Positions 27,220 through 36,467 are shown, numbered from the stretch's first letter. The stretch: 64,000 nt of DNA from an uncultured Alphaproteobacteria bacterium (GCA_937892955.1 CALBKH010000036.1:11708-75707), one strand, 5' to 3'. Notes: generated by a model not told the origin, from the letters alone. Translations and numbers: made by a program.

Positions 27220-28530
27220 TCACGTCCGCGCGCGGTCACGTCCGAGTGCGGCGAGGACGAGGAGGGTGGCGATCGACAGGGTCAGCATCGCGGCCGTGTA
27301 CCAGAGACTGGCCGAGAAGTTGGAGGTGAGATCGCGTAGACGACCGATGACGATCGGCGCCGTGGCCGAACCGACGATGCCGGCGGCGTTGATGAGGGCG
27401 GTCCCGGCGGGACGACCCTTCGGCGACAGATGGAGCGGCGGCACGGTCCAGAACACGGTCATCGCCGTCAGCGATCCCATCGAGGCGAGACAGAGACCGA
27501 CGACCCGCACCTGGATGATGCTCGACAGCGCGACCAGTCCCCAGCCGGCGACGGCGATCGCCATCGGCACGACGATGTACCAGGTCCGCTCGGTGCGTCG
27601 ATCGGACAGGGCGCTCCACAGCGGCATCATGATGCCGGCGCAGACCGCGGGAACGGCCGTCATCAGCCCGACCACCAGATAGTCGCTGGTGAACCCCTTC
27701 AGCGCCTCGTTCATGATCTGCGGCGTCCAGCTCGAATTGGTGGTCAAGGACACCACCAGTCCGAAATAGGCGAGGCACAACAACAGGACCGAAGGGCTGC
27801 GGAGTTCCGCCCAGACGCCGGTACGGCGGTGTCCGTCGGGGGATGCGTGCAACCCCTGTTCGGCTTCGATCCGCTGCTGCAGCGCCGATTTTTCCTCATC
27901 GCTCAGCCAGCGAGCCGTCTTCGGTCCGTTCGGCAGGAGGTACAGGGTGACGAAACCGAGAGCGACCGACGGGAGGCCCTCCAGCAGGAACAACCACTGC
28001 CAGCCCTCCAAGCCGCCCAGGCCGTCCATCTTCAGGAACAGGCCGGAGACCGGACTGCCGAGGGCGATGGTCACCGGTTGGGCCAGGAAGAAGAGCGCGA
28101 TGGCGCGACCGCGGTGCGACGGCGGGAACCAATAGGTCAGATAGAGCAGGACGCCTGGCAGGAAGCCGGCTTCGGCGACGCCGACCAGGAAACGGAGCCC
28201 GTAGAGACTCCAGGCGCCGACCGCGAACATGGTCGCCGCCGAAGCGAGGCCCCAGGTGATCATGATCCGCGAGATCCAGAGGCGTGCTCCGAACCTCACG
28301 AGAAGCAGATTGCTCGGCACCTCGCAGAGTATGTAGCCGATGTAGAAGATCGCGATCGACAGCCCGAACTCGGCCGCCGAGATCTTCAGGTCCTTGTTCA
28401 TCTCGAGCGCGGCGAAACCGATGTTGATCCGGTCGAGGAACGAGGCGACGTAGAGGACGAAGAGCAGCGGTATGAGTCTGCGATAGGCCTTGGCGATGGC
28501 GCGTTCGTCGGCCGTGGTCGTGATCGTCAT
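27220..28530 (-). CDS. MFS transporter, anion:cation symporter type
   Basis: 436 aa with about 12 membrane spans. The N-terminal LIPLLFVLYVASFLDRINIGFAALEM is the signature of the ACS family, which carries organic acids such as phthalates, tartrate or hydroxybenzoates. The A-loop region VRFGARLWISRIMITWGLAS and the central cytoplasmic loop around residues 190-240 are as expected. The ATG at 28530 precedes MTITTTADERAIAKAYRRL; the longer in-frame start at 28593 is less likely. It lies downstream, in the same direction, of the acyl-CoA dehydrogenase, so it may be part of the ferulate cluster (uptake role inferred). Confidence 0.88.
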   Translation of the reverse strand: MTITTTADERAIAKAYRRLIPLLFVLYVASFLDRINIGFAALEMNKDLKISAAEFGLSIAIFYIGYILCEVPSNLLLVRFGARLWISRIMITWGLASAATMFAVGAWSLYGLRFLVGVAEAGFLPGVLLYLTYWFPPSHRGRAIALFFLAQPVTIALGSPVSGLFLKMDGLGGLEGWQWLFLLEGLPSVALGFVTLYLLPNGPKTARWLSDEEKSALQQRIEAEQGLHASPDGHRRTGVWAELRSPSVLLLCLAYFGLVVSLTTNSSWTPQIMNEALKGFTSDYLVVGLMTAVPAVCAGIMMPLWSALSDRRTERTWYIVVPMAIAVAGWGLVALSSIIQVRVVGLCLASMGSLTAMTVFWTVPPLHLSPKGRPAGTALINAAGIVGSATAPIVIGRLRDLTSNFSASLWYTAAMLTLSIATLLVLAALGRDRART

Positions 28531-28685
28531 GCGACACGCTCCTCCCTTCGGCGGACCGGTTCGGCCTCTCGCCCCGAGAAAACGGGACGGCACCCGGACG
28601 CGACCGCTTCTTCATTCGCCCTCACGGGGCGTTTCGGACGGACCCACGCCGCGGCGCTCTCGCCGCCGCCACGTGGCCGTCCCGG

Positions 28686-29849
28686 TCAGGTACGACGGCT
28701 CGCCGGCTTGAGCCCCATGAGCCCGGCGATGAGATTTCGCAGCGTCTCCGACGTTCCCGCGGCGATCGTGGCGCTGCGGGCGTCGCGGTAGTGGCGTTCC
28801 ATGGCGTATTCGGCATTGAGGCCGAAGGCGCCCATGATCTGCACGCCCTGGTTCGCGACGCGCGCGTAGGTTTCGGAGGCGAAGAGTTTGGCTTCACTGA
28901 TCTCGCGCAGGGCGTCGCGATCCTTCGCCACCAGCCAGGCCGCCTTCATCGTGAGGAGGCGGGCGGCGTCGACGGCAGTCTGCATCTCGGCGACGGTGTG
29001 GCCGATCGCCTGGAACGAGCCGATCGGCTGGCCGAACTGGCGACGCTCCTGGGCATAGGTGCGAGCGAGATCGACCACCGCGCGGGCGCCGCCGCAGCTG
29101 CTCGCCGCGGAGACCGCCCGCTCCAGTTGGAGGCCGGACATCAGGCAGTCCCAGCCACCGCCTTCGCCACCGACGAGGCGGTCGTCGGGAACGAAGACGT
29201 CGGCGAAGAAGACCTCGTAGGTGCCGGTCGAGCGGCGCCCGAGCATGTCGAGCTTCCGCAGTTCCACGCCGGGCGCGTCGTTGTCGATCAGCAGCATCGA
29301 CAGACCCTGCCGGTAGGGAACGGTGCGGTCGGTCTTCAGATAGACGGAGAGCACACAGTCCGGCAGGCCGGCGCCGGTGTTCCAGAGCTTCTGGCCGTTG
29401 ACGATCCATCCGCCCTCGGTGCGCACCGCATGGGTCTTCATCGCTCCGGCGTCCGACCCGGCGTCGGGTTCGGAGATCGAAATGGCGAACTTGACCCGAC
29501 CGTCCATCAGGCGCGGCAGCCAATGGTGCTTCTGGGCCTCGGTTCCCTTGCGCAGGATGTTGAGCCCGCAGAAGATCGAACTCGAATAGGACATGCACAG
29601 ATCGGCACTGTGGCGCGACAGTTCCTCGACCAGCAACGCGACGTCGACGGCGTCGCCACCGAGCCCGCCGTATTCGACCGGAAACGGCATCTGATAGAGG
29701 CCGGCCTCGGCCCAGGCACGATGCAGCTCCTCGGGAAAGACGCGTTCGCGATCCCATCGTCGCAGCCGTTCCGGCGGCGCCTCGCGCTCCATCAGCCGGG
29801 CGACCGAGTCGCACAGGAGTTCCTGTTCCTCGCTGAGGTCGAAATCCAT
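28686..29849 (-). CDS. Acyl-CoA dehydrogenase
   Basis: 387 aa FAD enzyme. FAISISEPDAGSDAGAM and WNTGAG are the FAD/substrate motifs. The catalytic base appears to be Glu243 in LQLERAVSAA, the isovaleryl-CoA-dehydrogenase-like position, because the medium-chain-type site reads IAAGTSE with Ala where Glu would be. GGGAGCGGGTG precedes the ATG. It follows the acyl-CoA ligase, ALDH and hydratase/lyase genes leftward. It could reduce or oxidise the side chain of phenylpropanoid-CoA esters such as dihydroferuloyl-CoA (inference from context). Electron acceptor would be ETF. Confidence 0.88.
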   Translation of the reverse strand: MDFDLSEEQELLCDSVARLMEREAPPERLRRWDRERVFPEELHRAWAEAGLYQMPFPVEYGGLGGDAVDVALLVEELSRHSADLCMSYSSSIFCGLNILRKGTEAQKHHWLPRLMDGRVKFAISISEPDAGSDAGAMKTHAVRTEGGWIVNGQKLWNTGAGLPDCVLSVYLKTDRTVPYRQGLSMLLIDNDAPGVELRKLDMLGRRSTGTYEVFFADVFVPDDRLVGGEGGGWDCLMSGLQLERAVSAASSCGGARAVVDLARTYAQERRQFGQPIGSFQAIGHTVAEMQTAVDAARLLTMKAAWLVAKDRDALREISEAKLFASETYARVANQGVQIMGAFGLNAEYAMERHYRDARSATIAAGTSETLRNLIAGLMGLKPASRRT

Positions 29850-29918
29850 CACCCGCTCCCTCCAGAGCGGATTCCGACCCGATCGCATCGGCTCGAAATC
29901 CGCTTCCGTTCCATGGTC

Positions 29919-29967
29919 GAGCAAGTTCTTCTCGATCAGGTTGGTTCAACCTGATCGGAACATGCTC
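29919..29967. repeat. Two-tier inverted repeat between acyl-CoA ligase and acyl-CoA dehydrogenase
   Basis: An inner perfect 10-bp stem (CGATCAGGTT / AACCTGATCG, 5-nt loop, 29933-29957) is enclosed by GAGCA (29919-29923) / TGCTC (29963-29967), which reaches the ligase stop codon. The look is that of a dispersed alphaproteobacterial intergenic palindrome, but only one copy was found in this window. Confidence 0.5.
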
Positions 29968-32078
29968 TAGCGCACCCGCATCAGCGCATCGAGCGCCAGC
30001 ACACCTTCGCCCTCGGCGTAGACGACCAGAGGGTTGACGTCGATTTCCGCCACTTCCGGATGGGCACGGACGAAGGCGCCGACGGCGCGAACCGCGGAGA
30101 CGACGGCCGCGACGTCGCGCGGCGGCGCTCCGCGGAAGGCGCCGAGCAGGGCCGCACCGGCGAGCCGGCCGAGTTCGTCACGGATGCGATCGTCCGACGC
30201 GTCGGCGGGCAGGATGCGGCTGTCGTGCAGAGCCTCGGCGAGGACGCCGCCCATGCCGACCATCAGCACCGGACCCCATTCCGGATCGGTCTTGGCGCCG
30301 AGGATCAGTTCGACGCCTCGAGCGGCCATCGGTTCGACGAGCACACCGTCCAGTACGACGCCGGGAGCGGCAGCGGAGACCGCGTCGTGCAGCAGCCGCC
30401 ATCCGGCCTCCAGCCCGACGCGATCGGCGAGACCGAGGACGACGCCGCCGACGTCGCTCTTGTGGGAGAGCTCCGGCGATTGCGCCTTGAGGACGACCGG
30501 CCAACCGAGCTGCTCGGCGGCGGCGATCGCCTCGTCGAGCGAGGCGACGAGACGGCCCGCGGCGACCGGCAGCCCCGCCGCGCCGAGGTGACGTTTGGCG
30601 AGGTATTCCGGTACCACACCGGGCGCCAGCGGTTCCGCCGGGGTGGTCGGGAGCGGCGTACCGGCCGACGCGATCGTCGCAGCGTGGCGCGACAATCGGG
30701 CGACCGCCCGCAACGCCCGTTCCGGCGAACGGAAATAGGGGACGCCCGCGGCGCGGATCTCGTCGACGAAGCTCTGAGGGATCGGCGCGTCCTCGCCGAG
30801 CATGGCGAAGACCATGGTGCGCCGGTCGGCGTAGCGGCGGACGGCGTCGATCACCGGCGGCATCTTGATCCGCGCCATGTCGGCCGACGACAGGATGATG
30901 CAGAGCACGATGCTGCCGAGCCGCGTGTCTTCGAGCAGCGGCTCGATGGTCTTGGCGTAGAGGCCCGGATCGACCAACGGCTGCGCCGTGAGGTCGAGCG
31001 GGTTGGTCGCCAGGACGAGACCGGGCGCGGCGGCGGCGATCGCCTCGGCCACCGCCCCGGTCGGCTGGGGCAGCGGCAGGTCGAGGTCGCGGCAGTAGTC
31101 GAGCATCATCGCCTTGAAGGCGCCGGACTCGCCGAAGATCGCGGTGCCGCCGTGCGGCAGGACCCGGCAGCGCACCACCATCTCGGTGACGTCGACCAGT
31201 TCCTCGAGCGTGTCGACGACGATCGCTCCGGCGCTCTCCGCCACCGTGCGCATGACGTCGTGGTCGCCGGCCATGGCGCCGGTGTGGGTGGCGGCCGCGG
31301 CGCGCGCTTCGCTCGACTTGCCGGGATGGAGGAGGACGATCGCCTTGTCGAGCGTTCGCGCCCGCGCGACGAGGCCCAGGAAGCGCGCCGGATCGCGGAT
31401 CTGTTCGGCCACCAGAGTGACGGCGCGAGTGAAGGGGTCGGCGAGGAGATGATCGAGAAAATCCTCGATGCCGTCGGTCGCCTCGTTGCCGGTGGAGACC
31501 GAGAAGGAGACGCCGATGTCGCGGCCGTGCAGGGCGGCGCGTAGCATCGCCGCCATGGCGCCACTCTGCGAGACGACGGCGACGCCCGGTTCGGCGAGCG
31601 GCCGCGGATCGGTGGCGCTGAAGGTCAAGGGTACGCCGTCGACGTAGTTGAGCATGCCGAGGCAGTTCGGACCCTCGATCACCATGCCGGAGGCGCGGGC
31701 GATCTCGGCGATCCGCTCCTGGGCGGCACGCCCCTCCGCTCCGGTCTCGGCGAAGCCGGCGGAAAAGACGATCACCCCGCCGACGCCGCGCTCGGCACAG
31801 CCCTCGATCGCGGCGAGAACCGCGTCGCCCGGCACGGCGAGGACGACGCAGTCGACACCCTGCGGCAGGGCGCGGGTGTCGGGTACGCAGCGCCGCCCGC
31901 GGATCTCGGCGCGGACCGGATGGACGAGGTGGATGCCCCCGGAGAAGCCGAAGCGCTCGAGATTGTCGAGCACTTTGCCGGCGAGCGACGACGAGGTCGC
32001 CGATACGCCGGCGAGGGCGACGGACCGCGGCCGGAGCAGGCGGCTCATGGCATTCCGGGGTGCGATGGCGTCGGTCAC
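29967..32078 (-). CDS. ferA: NDP-forming acyl-CoA ligase, probable feruloyl-CoA synthetase (FerA type)
   Basis: 703 aa, fused alpha-beta organisation of ADP-forming acyl-CoA synthetases. A CoA-binding domain starts at about residue 12 (LLRPRSVALAGVS), succinyl-CoA-synthetase-like ligase domains follow with GPNCLGMLNY and SQSGA, the phospho-His is probably His265 in THTGAMAGD, and the C-terminal ATP-grasp domain covers about 480-703 (WPVVLKAQSPELSHKSDVGGV). Enzymes of this type activate ferulate in Sphingobium; the next genes upstream are hydroxycinnamoyl-CoA hydratase/lyase and an aldehyde dehydrogenase, so ferulate, caffeate or coumarate is the likely acid. Product inferred from context. Confidence 0.8.
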   Translation of the reverse strand: MTDAIAPRNAMSRLLRPRSVALAGVSATSSSLAGKVLDNLERFGFSGGIHLVHPVRAEIRGRRCVPDTRALPQGVDCVVLAVPGDAVLAAIEGCAERGVGGVIVFSAGFAETGAEGRAAQERIAEIARASGMVIEGPNCLGMLNYVDGVPLTFSATDPRPLAEPGVAVVSQSGAMAAMLRAALHGRDIGVSFSVSTGNEATDGIEDFLDHLLADPFTRAVTLVAEQIRDPARFLGLVARARTLDKAIVLLHPGKSSEARAAAATHTGAMAGDHDVMRTVAESAGAIVVDTLEELVDVTEMVVRCRVLPHGGTAIFGESGAFKAMMLDYCRDLDLPLPQPTGAVAEAIAAAAPGLVLATNPLDLTAQPLVDPGLYAKTIEPLLEDTRLGSIVLCIILSSADMARIKMPPVIDAVRRYADRRTMVFAMLGEDAPIPQSFVDEIRAAGVPYFRSPERALRAVARLSRHAATIASAGTPLPTTPAEPLAPGVVPEYLAKRHLGAAGLPVAAGRLVASLDEAIAAAEQLGWPVVLKAQSPELSHKSDVGGVVLGLADRVGLEAGWRLLHDAVSAAAPGVVLDGVLVEPMAARGVELILGAKTDPEWGPVLMVGMGGVLAEALHDSRILPADASDDRIRDELGRLAGAALLGAFRGAPPRDVAAVVSAVRAVGAFVRAHPEVAEIDVNPLVVYAEGEGVLALDALMRVR

Positions 32079-32102
32079 GATGACGTCTTCCTCTCGACGG
32101 GA

Positions 32103-33566
32103 TCAGAACGGGTAGGTTCGCGGCGTCGACTGCACCGTGACCAGGTGGTCGGTGGTGAATTCCTCGAGGATCCACTCGCCGCCGAAGCGACCGAGCCCGC
32201 TGTTCTTCTCGCCGCCGAAGGGACAGTTCGGCGCGGAATGGACGGTGGCGTCGTTGACGTGGGTCAGACCGACGCGCAGCCGGCGGGCGAAGGCGACACC
32301 GCGTTCGAGATCGCGGGTGAAGACGGCACTCGACAGACCGTATTCGGTATCCTCGGCCAACCTGAGCGCGTGCTCCTCGTTCTCGGCCCGGATCAACCCC
32401 ACCACGGGGCCGAACTGTTCGGCCCGGGCGAGTTCGGCGTCGGCGGGAACCTCGGCGAAGACGTGGGGCGGCAGCACGAGCCCCTCCGGCCGCCCGGCGA
32501 GCAGGCACTCGTAACCGGCCTCGTGCGCCACCTCGATCCCGCGGACGAGGCGGTCGAGCTGACGCCGGTTGATCAGCGGGCCGATCACCGTCGCCGGATC
32601 GGAGGGATCGCCGACCCGCAACGCCGCGACACGGGTGCGGAACGCCGCGGCGAAGTCGGCATGGAGCGTCCGGTCGACGATGATCCGGTTGGTGCTCATG
32701 CAGATCTGACCGGCGTGCAGGAAGCGGCCGTAGACGGCGGCATCGACGGCCCGGTCGAGGTCGGCGTCGTCGAGGACGACGAGCGGAGCATTGCCGCCGA
32801 GTTCGAGGGCCACGCCCTTCAGCCGCCGGCTCTCCGCCGCCAGCCGCGCGATGCGGCGGCCGACCGCGGTGGAGCCGGTGAAGGAGACGAAGCGCGGCAC
32901 GTCGTGGAGGGTGAAGGCATCGCCGATCACCTCGACGGCGCCGACCACGACGTTGAGGACGCCGGCCGGAAGCCCCGCCTCCTCGTAGAGGCGGGCGAGG
33001 AGCAGACCGCCGGTGATCGGCGTGTCGTCGGCCGGCTTCAGCACGACCGTGTTGCCGAGGGCGACGGCGGCGGCGACCGAGCGGTTGGAGAGCGACAACG
33101 GCCAGTTCCACGGACTGATCACACCGATCACCCCGAGCGGTTCGCGATAGACGCGGTTCTCCTTGCCGGGCACGTCGCCGGGAAGGATCTTTCCGGTCAT
33201 GCGATAGGCGAGCGAAGACGCTTCGATCGCCTGGGCGCGGACGGCCCGCCACTCCATCTCCGCCTTGAGCCGGGTGCTGCCGGCTTCGCGCACCAGCCAG
33301 TCGACGATCTCGTCCCGCCGCCTTTCCAGGACGTCGAGGAAGGAGGTGAAGAGCCGGTGCCGTTCCGACGGCAGACTGCGGGCCCAGGTCCCCTGGGCGC
33401 GCTCGGCGGAGGCGTAGGCGTCGTCGAGATCGTCGAGCGATGCCTGAGGGATCTCGGCGACGGTCTCCCCGGTGTAGGGGTCGCGGTCGACGAGCACCGT
33501 GCCCGCCCGCCCGCGCGACCAACGCCCGCCGATGAACTGATCGAAGGGAACGGACCACTCCATCAT
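32103..33566 (-). CDS. vdh: Aldehyde dehydrogenase, probable vanillin dehydrogenase
   Basis: 487 aa NAD(P)-dependent ALDH. Active-site residues are Asn154 (SPWNWPLSLS), Glu255 (ALELGGNAP) and Cys289 (HAGQICMS). The C-terminal NCPFGGEKNSGLGRFGGEW is the usual conserved stretch. HAGQICMS and the overall pattern resemble benzaldehyde/vanillin dehydrogenases. Two adjacent ATGs (33566 and 33563) could start it. It lies eight bases after the hydratase/lyase that would release vanillin or 4-hydroxybenzaldehyde, and would yield vanillate or 4-hydroxybenzoate. Confidence 0.87.
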   Translation of the reverse strand: MMEWSVPFDQFIGGRWSRGRAGTVLVDRDPYTGETVAEIPQASLDDLDDAYASAERAQGTWARSLPSERHRLFTSFLDVLERRRDEIVDWLVREAGSTRLKAEMEWRAVRAQAIEASSLAYRMTGKILPGDVPGKENRVYREPLGVIGVISPWNWPLSLSNRSVAAAVALGNTVVLKPADDTPITGGLLLARLYEEAGLPAGVLNVVVGAVEVIGDAFTLHDVPRFVSFTGSTAVGRRIARLAAESRRLKGVALELGGNAPLVVLDDADLDRAVDAAVYGRFLHAGQICMSTNRIIVDRTLHADFAAAFRTRVAALRVGDPSDPATVIGPLINRRQLDRLVRGIEVAHEAGYECLLAGRPEGLVLPPHVFAEVPADAELARAEQFGPVVGLIRAENEEHALRLAEDTEYGLSSAVFTRDLERGVAFARRLRVGLTHVNDATVHSAPNCPFGGEKNSGLGRFGGEWILEEFTTDHLVTVQSTPRTYPF

Positions 33567-33574
33567 GGCTCGCC

Positions 33575-34432
33575 TCACCGGTCGTAGGCGCCGAGGCCGG
33601 GCTTGTAGGTCTTGTCGTCGAGGAACTGCTTCATCCCCTGAGCCCGTCCGCCCTCGGGATCGGCGTTGGTCGTCTGGTCGCCCTTGGCGGTCAGATACTC
33701 CGCCGCCTCCTCCCAGCCCATCTCGAGGATGTGCTTGTAGGAGATCTTGGTGGCGCGCAGCACCATCGGGTTCTTGCCGAGCAGGTTCTTCGCCAGCCGG
33801 CGGGTCTCCTCGACGAGATCGGCCTTGGGGAAGGCCTTGTTGACGATGCCGAGGTCGGCGGCGATGCGGCCGTCGAACTTTTCGCCGGTCATCATGTAGT
33901 AGAGACCGAGGCGATGGTTCACCAGCGTCGACATCGCCTTGGGCACGACGCCGCCGGGAATGATGCCCCAGTTGATCTCCGAAAGCCCGAAGACGGCGTC
34001 CTGGTCGGCATAGGCGAGATCGCAGCAGATGAGCGGCGTGAAGGCACCGCCGAAGCACCAGCCGTTGACCATGGCGATGGTCGGCTTGCCGTACCACATC
34101 AACTTGCGCCACTGCCAGTTGCGGTTCTCGCGTTGAGCGCGACGACGGTCGAGATCGCTCATGGCGTCGGTGGTGCGGAAGAAGCCCTGCAGATCCATGC
34201 CTGCGGAGAAGGCCTCGCCCTCACCGGTGAGCACGACGACACCGCAGCGATCGTCGAGTTCGAGCGCGTCGAGAACCTCGTTCATCTCGATCGCCATTTC
34301 GAGACTCATGGCGTTGCGTTTCTCCGGACGCGCCAGACGTACCCAGGCGATACCGTCTTCCAGTTCCACCTTCACGGTGTTGCCGCCGGGAAGCGGTGCG
34401 GTCGAGGTGCTGTTCGGATCGTAGTCGCTCAT
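33575..34432 (-). CDS. ech: p-Hydroxycinnamoyl-CoA (feruloyl-CoA) hydratase/lyase
   Basis: 285 aa crotonase-fold enzyme that hydrates feruloyl-CoA and cleaves it to vanillin plus acetyl-CoA. It matches Pseudomonas HCHL/Ech closely: KPTIAMVNGWCFGGAF, GLSEINWGI with Glu152 equivalent to the catalytic Glu143, and the C-terminal EGGREQGMKQFLDDK-like run present here as GGRAQGMKQFLDDKTYKPGL. The position of HCHL Ser123 is Thr132 here (GGAFTPL). It is the first gene of the leftward ech-vdh-ferA-acd cluster and has a promoter-like region upstream. Confidence 0.92.
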   Translation of the reverse strand: MSDYDPNSTSTAPLPGGNTVKVELEDGIAWVRLARPEKRNAMSLEMAIEMNEVLDALELDDRCGVVVLTGEGEAFSAGMDLQGFFRTTDAMSDLDRRRAQRENRNWQWRKLMWYGKPTIAMVNGWCFGGAFTPLICCDLAYADQDAVFGLSEINWGIIPGGVVPKAMSTLVNHRLGLYYMMTGEKFDGRIAADLGIVNKAFPKADLVEETRRLAKNLLGKNPMVLRATKISYKHILEMGWEEAAEYLTAKGDQTTNADPEGGRAQGMKQFLDDKTYKPGLGAYDR

Positions 34433-34470
34433 CGGTCGGCTCTCAATGTTTAAGGAGTCCTGATATAAGG

Positions 34471-34500
34471 TAACCTGTCATAATCGTTTCGAGCTGTCAA
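34471..34500 (-). promoter_or_regulatory. Promoter/operator region of the ferulate cluster
   Basis: On the minus strand TTGACA (34495-34500) is followed after 18 bp by AGGTTA, within the small palindrome AGGTAACCT (34468-34476). An operator overlapping a promoter would suit a MarR-type hydroxycinnamoyl-CoA-responsive repressor. The -10 match is weak. Confidence 0.4.
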
Positions 34501-34981
34501 CACCCCGAGGGGCGGCGATCGAGAAGCGCTGCTCGGCCCACGCGGAGCGCAGATCTGTTTCGGCGCCACCGGCCGGCCCGAGGAGGCGCCGAAACCATGA
34601 ACGCATCCCCTCTCATCGCCCAGTGTGACCCCGGGCGAGAGAGTACGCTTTCGCGGTGGTCGCCACCGGCGAGGGGTTCGGCCGGGGTCGTCGAAGGCAC
34701 GCTTTCCCTGATCCGGAACACGTGTCAGCATCACGGAAACCGCCCGGCCCGGCCGCGTCTTTGGCAGCACTGTTCGCACTCGAAAATCGACAGGTGTCGA
34801 AACCCACGCGCTCGGAGACACGGACTTCGCACCAGTGGGGACGGCTCATCTCGAAGGCGGCGCGCATCACATCTTGGGATTGCGCCACTCTCACCGCCCT
34901 TGGGAAACGGTACTGGGCACACGCCCATTTGACGGTCAAAACTGGCCCATAGGTCGAAGTTGGAGCCGACCGCGCTCGGCT
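34501..34981. other. Gene-free junction between catabolic region and accessory island
   Basis: No convincing gene on either strand; short ORFs here lack ribosome-binding sites and recognisable sequence. It separates the ech promoter from the 3' end of a tyrosine recombinase gene and is therefore a plausible element boundary, but no att-like direct repeat was recognised. Confidence 0.35.
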
Positions 34982-36145
34982 TTACAAACGCACGGCCTTA
35001 CCGCTTCGCCGGCCGACATCGTCGTAATACCGCGCAGCCTGCTGCACCGAGCGATGCTGCGATTGCGCCATCGCCTCGGGCAGCGACACCCCCTGACGCG
35101 CCGCCTCGGTCAGATACCCCGAGCGCAGCCCGTGCGCCGAGACCTTCTCCGCATCGAGCCCGGCGAGCCCGGCCCGCTTCTTGACGATGGCGTTGATCGT
35201 CTGCGCCGTGAGCGCCCCGCCGTCGAGATTGCCCCAGCGGTCGATCCCACGAAACACCGGCCCGGCCTCGATCCGCGCCGCCGCGAGCCGGGCCTTCAGC
35301 GCCTCGACGGGATGCCCGGCGATCACCGCGAAACGATCGTCGTCGGCCGAGCTGGTCTTGGTGCGCCCGAGCCGGATCGTCATGCACGGCAGAAGCTCGG
35401 AGGCCGGGTCCGTTGGATCGGCCGGCACCAACTCCTCGTCGTGCAGGTACTCGACGCGCAGCCCGGCGAGCTCGGAGCGCCGACGGCCGCCGGAGGCGAA
35501 GCCGACCAGCAGGATCGCCCGATCGCGCAGATCGACGAGCGATGTGGTCGAACAGGTCGCGAGCATCGCGTCGAGCACGTCGCGCGTGACGGCGGTCGCG
35601 CTCTTGCGTCGGGGAGAGCGATCGGCGGCGCGGACCGCCAGCCGCATCGCGGTCTTCAGCGACGGCGAACCGAACGGCCCGTCGAAGCCCTTCCAGCGAT
35701 GCAGCGTCGACCAACTGGCGAGCCGCCGCTGCACCGTCTGCGGCGCATGCGGCCCGGCCGACCGCAGGACCCCGTCGACGCGCAGCCGGCTCGCTACCTC
35801 CTCCGGCATGCCGTGGTCGGGATCGACGGCACGCTCGACCGGATCCCACAGGTGGTGAGCGACGAACTTCAACACCAGGCTCTCCGGCGACGGCCACGGC
35901 AGCGGCGCGCCGACCGCCACCCGGCACCAGGCCTCGAGATAGGCGAGATCGGAGGCGAGCGCCCGCAACGTGTTGTCGCCGATGCCGCGCTTGGCCAGAT
36001 GCCGCAGCGTGGCGACGTCCTCGTCGGAGAGGACGGTGGCGAGACGATCGCGACGATCGGCGGGAAGGATGGCGGCCAGCGCATCGAGGGCGAGGGCGCG
36101 TTGAGCCTCGGAATCGGACGTCGGTCTCGGCAGATCATGATCCAT
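34982..36145 (-). CDS. Tyrosine-type site-specific recombinase/integrase
   Basis: 387 aa from the ATG at 36145 (a GTG at 36178 is also possible). An N-terminal SAM-like core-binding domain spans about residues 50-165; the catalytic domain has Arg in SGGRRRSELAGL, a beta-hairpin Lys region (GRTKTSS), His-x-x-Arg in SAHGLRSGYLTEAA, a second His in QSQHRSVQQAARYYDD and the nucleophile Tyr in ARYYDD. It is intact, unlike the recombinase relic at 46.9 kb. It is downstream of the Phd-PIN-Phd genes in the same direction. It probably mobilises or resolves the island or plasmid multimers. Confidence 0.88.
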   Translation of the reverse strand: MDHDLPRPTSDSEAQRALALDALAAILPADRRDRLATVLSDEDVATLRHLAKRGIGDNTLRALASDLAYLEAWCRVAVGAPLPWPSPESLVLKFVAHHLWDPVERAVDPDHGMPEEVASRLRVDGVLRSAGPHAPQTVQRRLASWSTLHRWKGFDGPFGSPSLKTAMRLAVRAADRSPRRKSATAVTRDVLDAMLATCSTTSLVDLRDRAILLVGFASGGRRRSELAGLRVEYLHDEELVPADPTDPASELLPCMTIRLGRTKTSSADDDRFAVIAGHPVEALKARLAAARIEAGPVFRGIDRWGNLDGGALTAQTINAIVKKRAGLAGLDAEKVSAHGLRSGYLTEAARQGVSLPEAMAQSQHRSVQQAARYYDDVGRRSGKAVRL

Positions 36146-36183
36146 GGCTGCTTCCGCCCCGTTCAGGGCCCCACCCACATCGA

Positions 36184-36459
36184 TCAGCGCGGCGATCCGC
36201 TCTCGTCATAGAAGTCGCCGTGCTCGAACGTGGCGCCGGGCGACGCCTCCTGCCTCCCTTCGATCGCGAGGTCCCACACCGTGTCGATGCCGGCCTCGCC
36301 CGTCGCCATCTTCGATCGGGCATCGCCGGCCACCGGCGCGGAGAGCACTGCGATCGGCTGGTCACCCCGGCAGAGGAGAACCTCGTCGCCGCGACGCGCG
36401 AGCTCGATCAACTCTTCCAGCCGTTCGGCTGCCTCTTCGACGTCGACGAGAAGGCGCAT
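36184..36459 (-). CDS. Phd/YefM-type antitoxin-like protein without its own toxin
   Basis: 91 aa. Residues 4-40 (LVDVEEAAERLEELIELARRGDEVLLCRGDQPIAVL, key pattern VDVEEA...LARRGDEV...PIAVL) resemble the Phd/YefM DNA-binding fold; the C-terminal half ending HGDFYDES would be the toxin-binding tail. It starts eight bases after the PIN toxin gene and is followed by the recombinase. No second toxin is adjacent, so it may be a spare antitoxin, a regulator, or part of a three-gene unit. Confidence 0.65.
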   Translation of the reverse strand: MRLLVDVEEAAERLEELIELARRGDEVLLCRGDQPIAVLSAPVAGDARSKMATGEAGIDTVWDLAIEGRQEASPGATFEHGDFYDESGSPR

Positions 36460-36467
36460 CGCTCCCC

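Noticed and set aside
34597..34952. Short ORFs between ech and the recombinase
   Set aside because: Several overlapping frames of 65-120 aa on both strands, none with a good ribosome-binding site or domain.
36146..36178. Longer GTG start for the tyrosine recombinase
   Set aside because: Possible, but the added residues (GGALNGAEAA) are uninformative and the ATG at 36145 has a comparable upstream site; the shorter start is reported.
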